From Salinicola peritrichatus (lineage in GTDB: Bacteria; Pseudomonadota; Gammaproteobacteria; Pseudomonadales; Halomonadaceae): a DNA stretch of 64,000 nucleotides. A model generated the notes under the pieces. That model made no database searches, was not told where the DNA came from, and saw only the letters and a list, made by a program, of their open reading frames with translations. Below, in pieces: positions 35,856 to 45,498 of the stretch; within the stretch, counting starts at the first letter, position 1, and every line of letters starts with the position of its first letter. Made by a program: the position numbers and the translations under genes. The stretch spans positions 87,612 through 151,611 of the forward strand of contig NZ_PZJU01000010.1 in the NCBI RefSeq assembly GCF_003206715.1. Reading direction: 5' to 3'.

Positions 35856-37235
35856 TTATTCGGGAATACCGCCCTCAGTCAACTTGGCCGGATCGAGCAG
35901 GCGCTCGAGCTCCTGGCGAGAGAGATCGGTCTCTTCCTCGGCCACGTCGATGATCGGGCGCCCGGCCTGGTAGGCCTTCTTGGCCACGGCGGCGGCGGCG
36001 TTGTAGCCGATCACCGAGTTGAGCGCGGTAACCAGGATCGGGTTCTTGGAGAGTGGCGTCTCGATGTTGTCGCGGCGCACATTGAAGGTGGCGATGGCGC
36101 GGTCGGCCAGCAGGCGGCTGACGTTGGTCAGCAGCTTGATCGAACCCAGCAGATTGTGAGCAATCAGTGGCAGCATCACATTGAGCTGGAAGTTGCCGCT
36201 CTGGCCGCCCACGGTGATCGCGGTGTCGTTGCCGATGACCTGGGCCGCGACCTGGGCCGCGGATTCCGGAATCACCGGATTGACCTTGCCGGGCATGATC
36301 GAACTGCCCGGCTGCAACGCCTCCAGCTCGATCTCGCCCAATCCTGCCAGCGGACCGGAGTTCATCCAGCGCAGGTCGTTGGCGATTTTCATCACCGCGC
36401 AGGCATAAGTGCGCAGATGCCCGGAGAGTTCCACCGCCGCATCCTGCGATGCCAGGCTGGCGAAGAAGCTGTCGTTGGGGCGGAATTCAAGATGGGTGGC
36501 GCTCGCCAGTTTCTCCGCCACCTTGGCGGCGAATTCCGGATGGGCGTTGACGCCAGTGCCGACGGCGGTCCCCCCCAGGGCCAGGCGGGTGATCCGCTTC
36601 AGGCCATCTTCCAGCCGCTCGATGGCCTGGCCCACCTGACTGGACCAGCCGCCGAGTTCCTGGCCAAGGCGTACCGGCATGGCATCCATCAGGTGGGTTC
36701 GCCCGGTCTTGACCACGTCGTCGACGGCGTTCGCCTTGTCGTCGATGGTCGAGCGCAGATAATGGAGCGCCGGCAACAGGCGCTCGCGGACCTGCACCGC
36801 CGCCGCCAGATGGATGGCGGTCGGGATCACGTCGTTGCTCGACTGGCCCATGTTGACGTGATCATTGGGACCGACGTCCAGGCCATCGCGGCTCGCCAGG
36901 TGCGAGATCACCTCATTGACGTTCATGTTGGTCGAGGTACCGGAGCCGGTCTGAAACACGTCGATGGGGAACTGGTCGGCATGCTTGCCTGCGATGATCT
37001 CGTCGGCCGCGGCGACGATCGCCTTGGCGCGTGCCTCGTCGAGCAGGCCAAGCTCCTGATTGACCTCCGCCGCTGCGCGCTTGATGTGAGCCACCGCCGC
37101 GATGAATTCGGCCGGCAGCGGCTGGCCGCTGACCGGGAAATTATTGACGGCGCGCTGCGTCTGGGCCCCGTAGAGCGCACTCTCGGGAACTTCCAGCTCG
37201 CCCATGCTATCGCGCTCGACGCGTGTCTGAGTCAT
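35856..37235 (-). CDS. fumC: Class II fumarate hydratase
   Basis: An iron-independent fumarase, 459 residues, interconverting fumarate and malate in the citric acid cycle. The signature GSSIMPGKVNP, the TGSGTSTNMNVNEV segment and the GRTHLMDAMP catalytic His region are intact. AGGAGAAGG precedes the ATG at 37235. It appears monocistronic. Fumarase C is oxidation-resistant and often expressed under iron or oxidative stress. Confidence 0.97.
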   Translation of the reverse strand: MTQTRVERDSMGELEVPESALYGAQTQRAVNNFPVSGQPLPAEFIAAVAHIKRAAAEVNQELGLLDEARAKAIVAAADEIIAGKHADQFPIDVFQTGSGTSTNMNVNEVISHLASRDGLDVGPNDHVNMGQSSNDVIPTAIHLAAAVQVRERLLPALHYLRSTIDDKANAVDDVVKTGRTHLMDAMPVRLGQELGGWSSQVGQAIERLEDGLKRITRLALGGTAVGTGVNAHPEFAAKVAEKLASATHLEFRPNDSFFASLASQDAAVELSGHLRTYACAVMKIANDLRWMNSGPLAGLGEIELEALQPGSSIMPGKVNPVIPESAAQVAAQVIGNDTAITVGGQSGNFQLNVMLPLIAHNLLGSIKLLTNVSRLLADRAIATFNVRRDNIETPLSKNPILVTALNSVIGYNAAAAVAKKAYQAGRPIIDVAEEETDLSRQELERLLDPAKLTEGGIPE

Positions 37236-37419
37236 GACCTTCTCCTATGAATGGCGAATAAAATGCCGTAAGACTCTCGCTCAGCAGCCGGTCGGCGGCG
37301 TGCCGATTCTATCGCCGGCATCGCCGCTGCGCATACGCCCGGCCGAAAGGCAGGCAATACGCGTCTGTCTATTTGCCGCTTTTCCCGGCCGGTTTCAAGT
37401 CCCGGTACTGGCGAAGCGC

Positions 37420-38547
37420 TCAGTCGAACTCGATCACCTGGCGAATCGCCTCGCCGCTGGCCAGGCGATCGAAACCGAGATTGATCTCGTCGAGCCGCAG
37501 GCGATGGGTCAGCAGACGGTCCACCGGTAACCGGCCGGACTGATAGAGGGCAATGTACTCGGGAACGTCGAGCGACGGCACATGGCCGCCCAGATAGGAA
37601 CCCTTGAGCGTGCGCTCCTCGGCCACCATGCGCGTTGGGCTGATGGCAAAGCGAACGTCGGGATGAGGCAGGCCCGAGGTGACCGTGACACCGCCGCGAG
37701 CGGTGGACTCGTAGGCGAACTCCAGCGCCTTGGCTACGCCGGCGAATTCGGCCGCGATATCGACTCCCCCGCCGCTGATCTCGCGTACCTGCTCGATGGC
37801 GTCCGCGTCGGCACTGTTGATTACATGAGTGGCACCCATCGCCTTGGCGGTTTCCAGCTTGTCGGGGGCGATATCGGCGGCGATCACCTGACGCGCGCCA
37901 CCACCGACCGCGCCCATCACCGCCGCCAGGCCGACACCACCGAGCCCGACCACCAGTACCGACTGCCCCAGGCGCAATCCGGCCGTGTGCACCACGGCCC
38001 CGACACCGGTCAGCACCGCGCAGCCGAACAGCGCCGCGATGTGGAACGGCAGTTCAGGATCGATCTTGGTCAACGAACGTCTGGAAGCGACGCTATATTC
38101 GGCGAACCCGGAGACACCGATATGGTGATAGATCTTCTCGTCGCCACGATGCAGCCGCATGCCCCCGCCGAGCAGATGGCCGGCGGTATTGGCCGCCGCA
38201 CCCGGGCTGCATAACGCCGCACGCCCGGAAAGACACGACGGGCAGGTACCGCAGCTGGGCGCGAAGGAGAACACCACATGATCGCCCGGCACCAGATCGA
38301 CGACGCCCTCGCCGACCTCCACCACCTCGCCGGCGGCCTCGTGACCCAACACCATCGGCAGCGGACGCGGGCGGTCGCCATTGATCGTCGACAGATCCGA
38401 GTGACACAGGCCGGCAGCGCGCATCTTCACCAGCACCTCCCCCGGCCCCGGCCCGTCGAGCTCGACCTCCTCGATCGCCAACGGCACCGACTCACGATAG
38501 GGACGCGACTTTTCCATTTCGCGGATCACGGCGGCACGAATCTTCAT
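37420..38547 (-). CDS. Zinc-dependent alcohol dehydrogenase
   Basis: A 375-residue medium-chain dehydrogenase/reductase. Catalytic zinc ligands lie in AGLCHSDLS and LGHEAAGEV. The structural-zinc cysteines are CGTCPSCLSGRAALC, and the NAD-binding motif is VVGLGGVGLAAVMG. The overall layout resembles class III/benzyl-alcohol-type enzymes. It acts on a primary alcohol or aldehyde, but the substrate cannot be told. AAGGAG precedes the ATG. It is separated from fumC by about 180 bases. Confidence 0.88.
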   Translation of the reverse strand: MKIRAAVIREMEKSRPYRESVPLAIEEVELDGPGPGEVLVKMRAAGLCHSDLSTINGDRPRPLPMVLGHEAAGEVVEVGEGVVDLVPGDHVVFSFAPSCGTCPSCLSGRAALCSPGAAANTAGHLLGGGMRLHRGDEKIYHHIGVSGFAEYSVASRRSLTKIDPELPFHIAALFGCAVLTGVGAVVHTAGLRLGQSVLVVGLGGVGLAAVMGAVGGGARQVIAADIAPDKLETAKAMGATHVINSADADAIEQVREISGGGVDIAAEFAGVAKALEFAYESTARGGVTVTSGLPHPDVRFAISPTRMVAEERTLKGSYLGGHVPSLDVPEYIALYQSGRLPVDRLLTHRLRLDEINLGFDRLASGEAIRQVIEFD

Positions 38548-38824
38548 GGGTATCTCCTTGCGGGAAGAACAATGGTCAGAACCGATCGAATGGCTCCAGC
38601 CTATGCCGAAATCGACGCCGTCGGGCTACGACCATGGTCTCCCCCCCGTACATCGGGCCATCCTCGTCGAGTGATGAAGACCCTGTCTCGAACAGTACAG
38701 CGTGCGCTTGGTCTCGCCCCTATCCATGGCTAAACTATCCATGACCAAACTATGAACGAATCATGATCATTTGGTGACCGTCGTTCGCGCGGGCATCCAA
38801 CCGGTGTTTCCACAAAGGGACTTC

Positions 38825-39937
38825 ATGGATAGACGCGTGAGCAAGATTTCTACACTGTCTTCGGGTTCGGGCTCCGCGCGAACTCTCGATCGATTGAAGC
38901 GCATCGCCACGCCGCCGGCGCGTCACCAGGGAATCTTCCAGCGAGATCTCCCCTCCAATGGCGCGGGGGTCAATTACGTTCGACACCATCAGTGGAAGCT
39001 GGATGACATCGGAAAAAGCTGGGATGTGGTGGAAAAATCCATCCGCAAACTTCCTTTTTACCGTAGTCGGGAAGCGAGATTCTATCGGCATTACCCTATG
39101 CTTCGGTCATGCCGGAAAATTTTCTATCCATCACTCCTTGGCATCGTCGAAACGCCGTTCACGTCCCACATCTATTCGCAGTACATCGAGGGGTCCAAAC
39201 CCGTCAGAGCCAAAATGGTGAACGTCGCCGCGGCGGGAATCGCCGAACTGGAAGCGGTCTCTTCCCGCTATATCGAACACGCATCGGCCACATCGGCGCT
39301 GGACTTCTGGATCATGGATTTTTTCCGCTGGCCCTACATGCGTCATACCCGCATGAACTATCAATGCTTCCTCGGCAATCTCGATCGCCTACCGTTGCCA
39401 TCCGAGCAAGTACGTCACTATCGACAGCGTCTTGGAAAGTTCAAGTCGTGGCTCAAGACACGAGCGGCCGAGGCGCGTAACAGCGTTCGCTGTATCTGTC
39501 ATCTCGATTATGCCGCGAAGAACATGCTGATGGCGAAAAACGGTCTTTATTTGATCGACTGGAGTGAAGTCAAGATCGGGCGCATAGGGTTCGATGGAGG
39601 CGACTATCTCAGCAAACTTTTCATCCATACCGACCTCGAAAGCTTCCATGCGTTGCGCAAGCTTTTCGAGCAGGAATATGCATTGGCGGTCGATGACGAC
39701 GATCTGCTGCCGATTGCGCATCGCAATCGTCAATATCTCTTCGCTATCCTGGCGCTATGGCGCTGTCTCCAACGTCAGGTGATCGACGTATTCATCGATA
39801 AAGAGCAGTCATCGACATTGCTGGACAAACTCGACTATCTGCTCGCCGAACCTGAACGAGAATGGCGTGCCGACCGTGATTCACAGGCCGAGGCATCCCA
39901 CTTCGTCGCTGGCAATGTGGTCACCTCCGGCGCATAG
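38825..39937 (+). CDS. Phosphotransferase (APH/choline-kinase-like) family protein, low GC
   Basis: A 370-residue protein. The kinase-like catalytic motif HLDYAAKN (His226, Asp228, Asn233) and the metal-binding Asp in LIDWSE (Asp245) match the aminoglycoside phosphotransferase/small-molecule kinase fold. The N-terminal 100 residues are not recognisable to me. AAGGGA lies five bases before the ATG at 38825. Sampled lines are about 50% G+C against more than 60% in neighbours, suggesting transfer from elsewhere. The substrate is unknown. It is isolated: divergent from the alcohol dehydrogenase and followed by yjbQ on the same strand. Confidence 0.65.
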   Translation: MDRRVSKISTLSSGSGSARTLDRLKRIATPPARHQGIFQRDLPSNGAGVNYVRHHQWKLDDIGKSWDVVEKSIRKLPFYRSREARFYRHYPMLRSCRKIFYPSLLGIVETPFTSHIYSQYIEGSKPVRAKMVNVAAAGIAELEAVSSRYIEHASATSALDFWIMDFFRWPYMRHTRMNYQCFLGNLDRLPLPSEQVRHYRQRLGKFKSWLKTRAAEARNSVRCICHLDYAAKNMLMAKNGLYLIDWSEVKIGRIGFDGGDYLSKLFIHTDLESFHALRKLFEQEYALAVDDDDLLPIAHRNRQYLFAILALWRCLQRQVIDVFIDKEQSSTLLDKLDYLLAEPEREWRADRDSQAEASHFVAGNVVTSGA

Positions 39938-39995
39938 TCATAATCTGCTAGCAGTTTTGCCCGCCGACAAACCATTGATCCATCGGAGAGACACC

Positions 39996-40412
39996 ATGTG
40001 GCAACGCCATCGACTTTCGCTCGAACCGCGCCCGCGGGGCTTTCACCTGGTGACCGACGAGATCCTTGGCGCCCTGCCCGATCTCGGCGAGATCCGGACG
40101 GGGCTTTTGCATCTACAGCTGATGCATACCTCCGCCTCGCTGACCCTCAACGAGAACGCCGATCCCGACGTGCGCCATGACATGGCGCTGTTCGCCAGCA
40201 AGCTGGCGCCGGAAAATCTCTCGGGTATGCGCCATACGCTGGAAGGCGCGGACGACATGCCCGCTCATGTGCTGGCCAGCCTGTTCGGCACCGAACTGAC
40301 GCTGGCGGTGGAAAGGGGTCGCCTGCTCACCGGTACCTGGCAGGGCATCTGGCTCGGTGAGCATCGCGAGCGTGGCGGTGCCCGGAAGGTCACCGCCACG
40401 CTGATGGGGTAA
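39996..40412 (+). CDS. yjbQ: YjbQ/UPF0047 family protein
   Basis: A 138-residue cytoplasmic protein of the UPF0047 (YjbQ) family. LLHLQLMHTSASLTLNENADPDVRHDM contains the conserved His, Asn and Asp cluster, and GTWQGIWLGEHR is the C-terminal signature. E. coli YjbQ has weak thiamine-phosphate synthase activity, but its physiological role is unsettled. GGAGAG precedes the ATG at 39996. Confidence 0.93.
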   Translation: MWQRHRLSLEPRPRGFHLVTDEILGALPDLGEIRTGLLHLQLMHTSASLTLNENADPDVRHDMALFASKLAPENLSGMRHTLEGADDMPAHVLASLFGTELTLAVERGRLLTGTWQGIWLGEHRERGGARKVTATLMG

Positions 40413-40435
40413 CGAAAGGTTCTGCGCTCATTCAT

Positions 40436-40560
40436 ACTGCGTTAAAAATTGGTTCCCAATACTCATTTACACCTTCGTAAACTCCGTCTGGTCACCAATT
40501 TTTGCCTTGTCTGAATATCGCTCGAATACTTTCGTCCTTTTCTGACTGAACTCGACTCTC
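40436..40560. repeat. Structured palindromic intergenic element
   Basis: A markedly AT-rich stretch between convergent yjbQ and the dehydratase gene. The arms AAAAATTGGT (40444-40453) and ACCAATTTTT (40494-40503) pair perfectly, and TTTAC/GTAAA (40466-40481) makes an inner hairpin. The sequence around CATTTACACCTTCGTAAACTCC has the look of a dispersed gammaproteobacterial repeat. Only one copy is seen here. It may also serve as a bidirectional terminator. Confidence 0.55.
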
Positions 40561-40567
40561 TGCCAGC

Positions 40568-42340
40568 TCAATGGGAATGTCGCGGCACCTCCGCGCCGCG
40601 ACAGCCGCGCAGGAAGTCGAAATCACAGCCTTCGTCGGCCTGCAGCACCCGCTCGATATAGAGCTGGCGATAACCACCGGCCGTGGCGATCTGGTTCGAC
40701 GCCGCCATCGGATCGGCTTCCATCAGCCGCCGGGCGATCTCGTCGGCATCCACCTCCAGTTCGAGCGAACCGCTGTCGCAGTCGAGCGAGATCCAGTCGC
40801 CGTTTCTGACCGCCGCCAGCGGCCCGCCGGCGGCCGCTTCCGGCGCCACGTGCAGCACCACCGTACCGTAGGCGGTACCGCTCATGCGGGCGTCCGAGAT
40901 GCGCACCATGTCGGTGATGCCCTGTTCGAGGATCTTCGGCGGCAACCCCATGTTGCCGACTTCGGCCATGCCGTGATAGCCGCGCGGGCCACAGTGCTTC
41001 ATCACCAGAATGTCGTTGGCCTCGACATCGAGATCCGGGTCGTTGATGCGCGCCTTGTAGTCGTCGAAGTTCTCGAACACCACCGCGCGACCACGATGTT
41101 TCATCAGCTCGGGGCTCGCCGCCGAAGGCTTGAGTACCGCCCCGTTGGGCGCCAGATTGCCGCGCAGGATACATATGCCGCCATCTTCGCGCAGCGGGTT
41201 ATCCAGCGGACGGATGACGTCGTCGTTGTAGAGCGGCGCGTCGGCGACGTTCTCCCACAGTGTCTTGCCGTTGACGGTGAGCGCCTCCTTGTGCGGCAAG
41301 CGGTCGGCCTCGCCGAGACGCCGGAGCACCGCCGGCAAACCGCCCGCGTAGTAGAACTCCTCCATCAGATAGCGCCCGGAGGGCTGCAGATCGACGATTG
41401 TCGGCGTGCCGCGGCCGATGCGGGTCCAGTCGTCGAGATCGAGATCCACGCCGATACGCCCGGCGATCGCCTTCAAGTGGATGACCGCATTGGTCGAACC
41501 GCCGATGGCGGCATTGGTGCGAATGGCGTTCTCGAACGCCTCCTTGGTGAGGATCCTCGAAAGCTTCAGGTCCTCGTTCACCATCTCGACAATGCGATTG
41601 CCGGAGAGGTGCGCCAGCACGTAGCGGCGCGAATCGACCGCCGGAATCGCCGCGTTGTGCGGCAACGACACGCCCAGGGATTCCGCCATGCAGGCCATGG
41701 TCGAGGCGGTGCCCATGGTGTTGCAGGTGCCGGCGGAGCGCGACATGCCGGCCTCGGCGGCCATGAAGTCGTGCAACGAGATCTTGCCCGCCTTCACTTC
41801 CTCCGACAGCCGCCAGACGACCGTGCCCGAACCGATGTCCTGTCCCTTGTGCTTGCCGTTGAGCATCGGCCCGCCGGTGACCGCGATCGCCGGAATATCG
41901 CAGCTCGCCGCGCCCATCAGCAGCGCCGGAGTGGTCTTGTCGCAGCCGACCAGCAGCACCACGCCATCGATGGGATTGCCGCGGATCGCCTCCTCGACAT
42001 CCATGCTGGCAAGGTTGCGGGTGAACATCGCCGTCGGCCGCAGGTTGGACTCGCCGTTGGAGAACACAGGGAACTCCACCGGGTAGCCGCCCGCTTCCAG
42101 CACGCCCTTCTTGACGTGTTCCGCCAGCTTGCGAAAGTGCGCGTTGCAAGGCGTCAACTCGGACCAGGTGTTGCAGATGCCGATGATCGGCTTGCCCTGG
42201 AATTCATGATCCGGAATGCCCTGGTTCTTCATCCAGCTGCGGTACATGAAGCCGTTCTTGTCGGCGCTACCGAACCACTGGGCAGAGCGCAGCTTGGGTT
42301 TTGCAGCTGGTTTCTTTTCCGATTGTGATGAATTGCTCAT
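40568..42340 (-). CDS. IlvD/Edd-family sugar-acid dehydratase
   Basis: A 590-residue Fe-S dehydratase. The cluster cysteines lie in ICNTWSELTPCN, LLVGCDKTTPA and SAGTCNTMGTAS. The length and N-terminal QWFGSADKNGFMYRSWMKNQG are typical of the pentonate/hexonate group (arabinonate, xylonate or gluconate dehydratases), not of branched-chain IlvD. With the GntP permease and aldose epimerase next door, it probably converts an aldonic acid to its 2-keto-3-deoxy form. GGAGAGACAACC precedes the ATG. The exact substrate is unknown. Confidence 0.88.
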   Translation of the reverse strand: MSNSSQSEKKPAAKPKLRSAQWFGSADKNGFMYRSWMKNQGIPDHEFQGKPIIGICNTWSELTPCNAHFRKLAEHVKKGVLEAGGYPVEFPVFSNGESNLRPTAMFTRNLASMDVEEAIRGNPIDGVVLLVGCDKTTPALLMGAASCDIPAIAVTGGPMLNGKHKGQDIGSGTVVWRLSEEVKAGKISLHDFMAAEAGMSRSAGTCNTMGTASTMACMAESLGVSLPHNAAIPAVDSRRYVLAHLSGNRIVEMVNEDLKLSRILTKEAFENAIRTNAAIGGSTNAVIHLKAIAGRIGVDLDLDDWTRIGRGTPTIVDLQPSGRYLMEEFYYAGGLPAVLRRLGEADRLPHKEALTVNGKTLWENVADAPLYNDDVIRPLDNPLREDGGICILRGNLAPNGAVLKPSAASPELMKHRGRAVVFENFDDYKARINDPDLDVEANDILVMKHCGPRGYHGMAEVGNMGLPPKILEQGITDMVRISDARMSGTAYGTVVLHVAPEAAAGGPLAAVRNGDWISLDCDSGSLELEVDADEIARRLMEADPMAASNQIATAGGYRQLYIERVLQADEGCDFDFLRGCRGAEVPRHSH

Positions 42341-42433
42341 GGTTGTCTCTCCTCGAGTCGTCGCCCCGCCCGAACTCCCCGGCCCAGGCTCGCAGGCGAC
42401 GTAAAGTCACGCCGATTCGCGCCGATTCGCTGG

Positions 42434-43834
42434 CTACAGCAGCGCGAACACCACCCAGGCCAGGCCGAACGCCATCAGCGAGATCGCCGTGGAGATCACC
42501 GTCCAGGTCTTGAGCATGGTCTTGGTATCGACTCCCAGGAAACGTCCGACCAGCCAGAAGCCCGAGTCGTTGACGTGGGAGTAGCCGATGGCGCCGGCAA
42601 CGATCGCCACCGTGATACAGGCCGCCGGCAGCCCGGCAAGCGTCGGATCTCCCAGCACCACCGGTGCCATGATCCCCGCCGCCGTGGTCCCTGCCACGGT
42701 GGCCGAACCCTGGGCGACACGGATCACCGAAGCGATTACGTAGCCGGCGACGATCACCGGCAGGCCGAAGGCCTGGAGACTGTCGGCCAGGGCATCGCCG
42801 ATCCCGCTGGCGGTGAGCACCCCACCGAACATGCCCCCGGCGCCGGTGATCAGGATGATGCTGCAGACCGGCGCCAGCGCCTGTTCGACGATCTCGTTGA
42901 TCGAATCCATCGCGCCGCGCTGCTGGGAACGGATCACCAGCAGCCACATCGCCACGCAGGTGCTGATCAGCATCGCAATGGGCGTCTCGCCGATCACCAT
43001 GAGCCCCTGAACGAGAGGATTGTCAGCGTCGATCGCACCGCCTTGGGCCAGGGTCGACAGGCCGGTATTGAGGAAGATCAACACCAGCGGCAACAACAGC
43101 ACCAGCAATACGGTGCCGAAGGCCGGGCGCTGCTCGGTGGGGATCTCCTCCTCTTCGCCGCCCATCAGGTCGGGCACCGGCTGAAAAGGCGTGCGGTTGG
43201 CCAGCATCAGCGACAGGCGATAGCCCATCAGGTACCAGGTCGGCAGCCCGACCAGCAGCGCGATGAACAGCACCTTGCCAATGTCGGCCTGCAGGAACAC
43301 CGCGGCGGCCACCGGCCCGGGATGCGGCGGCATCAGCGCATGCATGACCAGGAAGGCACCGGCCGCCGGCAGACCGTAGAGCAGCAACGAGGCCTTGAGT
43401 TCCCGCGCCACCGAGTAGATCACCGGCAGCATGACCACGAAGGCCGCGTCGAGAAAGATCGGGAAGCCGAACAGCAGACAGGCGATCGATAGCCCCAGCG
43501 GCGCCTTGTCCCGCCCGAACAGGCGGATCAGCGTATCCGCGAGCACCCGGGCACCGCCGGAAACCGCGACCAGACGCCCAAGCACGGCACCGAAGCCGAT
43601 CAGCAGTGCGACGTTGCCCAGCGTCTTGCCGAAGCCCGCGAGCAACGTCGGCAACAGGTCGGCCACCGAAATACCGGTCGCCAGCGCGGTGCCGATACTG
43701 ACGATGACCAGCGCGAAGAAAGGATGCAGACGCACCCGGATGATCAACAGCAATAGAATGGCGATGGCGAGAGCGGCGATACCCATCAGACCCAGCGTGG
43801 AAAAACCCGCCGCCGCTTGTGTGGTTTCCTGCAT
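42434..43834 (-). CDS. GntP-family gluconate/sugar-acid:H+ symporter
   Basis: A 466-residue inner-membrane permease with about 12-14 helices. LIGFGAVLGRLVAVSGGARVLADTLI, FGFPIFLDAAFVVMLPV and HALMPPHPGPVAAA are GntP family signatures. AGGAGGACGTC precedes the ATG at 43834. First gene of a gntP-dehydratase operon, with a large dyad at 43918-43970 in the promoter region. It should import gluconate or a related aldonate. Confidence 0.92.
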   Translation of the reverse strand: MQETTQAAAGFSTLGLMGIAALAIAILLLLIIRVRLHPFFALVIVSIGTALATGISVADLLPTLLAGFGKTLGNVALLIGFGAVLGRLVAVSGGARVLADTLIRLFGRDKAPLGLSIACLLFGFPIFLDAAFVVMLPVIYSVARELKASLLLYGLPAAGAFLVMHALMPPHPGPVAAAVFLQADIGKVLFIALLVGLPTWYLMGYRLSLMLANRTPFQPVPDLMGGEEEEIPTEQRPAFGTVLLVLLLPLVLIFLNTGLSTLAQGGAIDADNPLVQGLMVIGETPIAMLISTCVAMWLLVIRSQQRGAMDSINEIVEQALAPVCSIILITGAGGMFGGVLTASGIGDALADSLQAFGLPVIVAGYVIASVIRVAQGSATVAGTTAAGIMAPVVLGDPTLAGLPAACITVAIVAGAIGYSHVNDSGFWLVGRFLGVDTKTMLKTWTVISTAISLMAFGLAWVVFALL

Positions 43835-43917
43835 GACGTCCTCCTAACGGTGCCACGGCCGTGACCCTTTCTATCGATCGATGGGCCGTGGAAACGCCAG
43901 ACGGTAGCGTCACCAGC

Positions 43918-43970
43918 CGATAACCTTGTAATGCCAAATATCATCTCTATTGATATGCATTAGGTTATCG
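43918..43970. promoter_or_regulatory. Large interrupted dyad at the gntP promoter
   Basis: The outer arms CGATAACCT (43918-43926) and AGGTTATCG (43962-43970) pair perfectly. AATGC/GCATT and ATATCA/TGATAT (43938-43956) nest inside with slightly shifted centres. It lies 84-136 bases before gntP. It is a candidate operator for the LysR protein encoded at 45499; that assignment is inference. Confidence 0.55.
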
Positions 43971-44126
43971 ATACTCGATCAGGCGCATGATGTCATGCCT
44001 TCGCCGAAGGAAATGCCTCATAACGCCGCGACAAAAGTCGCAGACCTTTATTCGGACGCGGAGGTTCGCAACCTCATTGCCGACCGTTCCTCGACCGTCA
44101 TTTTCCGCCCTGTCCGCCATCGGCGA

Positions 44127-45335
44127 TCAGTCCGCCTGCGTCGAGAAGCGATAGACGGTCTGGCTTTGATAGCTGTCGCCGGGCTTAAGGATCGTCGAAG
44201 GGAAGTTCGGTTGATTCGGGGAGTCGGGAAAGTGCTGCGTCTCCAGCGCGAAACCGGAGCGCCGCGTGTAGAAGCGCCCGCTCTTGCCCCGAAGATCGCC
44301 ATTCAGGGAATTGCCGGAATAGAACTGCATGCCCGGTTCCGTGGTCGCGACCTCCAGGACCCTGCCACTGTGTGGTTCAACGACCCGCGCGGCCGGCATC
44401 AGCCCCGTCGGCTCTCCAGGGTTATGCGCCAGCACGAAGTTGTGATCGTAGCCCTTGGCATAAGCCAATTGCGTGTCGGTCTGTCCCAGGCGCGCGCCAA
44501 TGGCAGTGGGCTCTCTGAAATCGAACGGGGTTGCAGTGACGTCGGCGATCTCGCCGGTGGGAATCAACGTCTCGTCGACCGGCGTATAGGCGCTGGCATT
44601 GATCGACAGCACGTGATCGAGAATGCTGCCGCTGCCCTCGCCCTGGAGATTGAAATAGCTGTGCTGGGTCAAATTGACCGGCGTGGCCTGGGTGGTTCGA
44701 GCGCGGTAATCGATGACCAGTGCGTCATCGTCGGTCAACGTGTAGCTGACCCGCGTCGCCAGCTCGCCGGGATAGCCCTCCTCGCCGTCGGCGCTGGTGT
44801 AGGTCAACACCAGCCCCTTGCCGTTCGCGGACGAAAAAGGCTCGGCACGCCATAACCGCTGGTTGAAGCCGCGGTTGCCACCATGCAGCGAGTTGGGGCC
44901 GTCGTTGGTGGGGAGTCGGTAGGTCTTGCCATTCAGTGTGAAGCGGCCATTGGCGATACGGTTGGCGTAGCGGCCGATCAGGGCGCCAAAGTAAGGATTG
45001 GCCTGCTGATAGGCCGGTGAGAGATAATCGTCGAGCGAATCGAACCCCAGCACGATGTCTTCCAGGTGCCCGTCGCGATCCGGGGTCTTCAGCGAGACGA
45101 TGATGCCACCGTAGTTGATCACGCGCATTTCGATGCCGTTGCCATTGGTTATCCGGTAGCAATCGACCTCGCGGCCATCCGGCAGCGTGCCGAACCTGGA
45201 ACGCTCGATCCCCGGCGGCAAGGTCATCGGCGTTGCACCGTCCGGCGGCATCGTGGCTGCCGAAGCCTGACTGACGAACAGCGTGAAAAGATAGGCCCCG
45301 ACGCTCATGGGGGCGGAAAAAGCAGGACGGTTCAT
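44127..45335 (-). CDS. galM: Aldose 1-epimerase (mutarotase), probably periplasmic
   Basis: A 402-residue enzyme interconverting alpha and beta anomers of aldoses. A signal peptide is visible (about 1-27, SVGAYLFTLFVSQASA), so it is exported, like the periplasmic mutarotase of Acinetobacter. The GalM residues NSLHGGNRGF and LTQHSYFNLQGEG (His) and the C-terminal QFYSGNSL are present. GGGAG precedes the ATG at 45335. Divergent from the LysR gene; same strand as gntP but about 290 bases upstream of it. Confidence 0.92.
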   Translation of the reverse strand: MNRPAFSAPMSVGAYLFTLFVSQASAATMPPDGATPMTLPPGIERSRFGTLPDGREVDCYRITNGNGIEMRVINYGGIIVSLKTPDRDGHLEDIVLGFDSLDDYLSPAYQQANPYFGALIGRYANRIANGRFTLNGKTYRLPTNDGPNSLHGGNRGFNQRLWRAEPFSSANGKGLVLTYTSADGEEGYPGELATRVSYTLTDDDALVIDYRARTTQATPVNLTQHSYFNLQGEGSGSILDHVLSINASAYTPVDETLIPTGEIADVTATPFDFREPTAIGARLGQTDTQLAYAKGYDHNFVLAHNPGEPTGLMPAARVVEPHSGRVLEVATTEPGMQFYSGNSLNGDLRGKSGRFYTRRSGFALETQHFPDSPNQPNFPSTILKPGDSYQSQTVYRFSTQAD

Positions 45336-45498
45336 GGATGACTCCCTGTCGAGCGCAATGGCTTTTTCTGATCGCGGAGAAGGCTCCACGTTGTGCTTTT
45401 ATGTGCCTTTACACCCTAGTCCGTGCATCCGCGGTTGGCTACGCGAATCCCCTGTGGTTTCCTCTCAACAAACGTCGAATAGGCGAACGTGTCACGTC

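Noticed and set aside
35730..37250. 506-residue open frame antisense to fumC
   Set aside because: Same shadow effect; the fumarase on the other strand is complete and has its own ribosome-binding site.
40571..42328. 585-residue open frame antisense to the dehydratase
   Set aside because: A high-GC shadow of the real gene in reverse; its translation is low-complexity and matches no family, whereas the minus-strand product has all Fe-S motifs.
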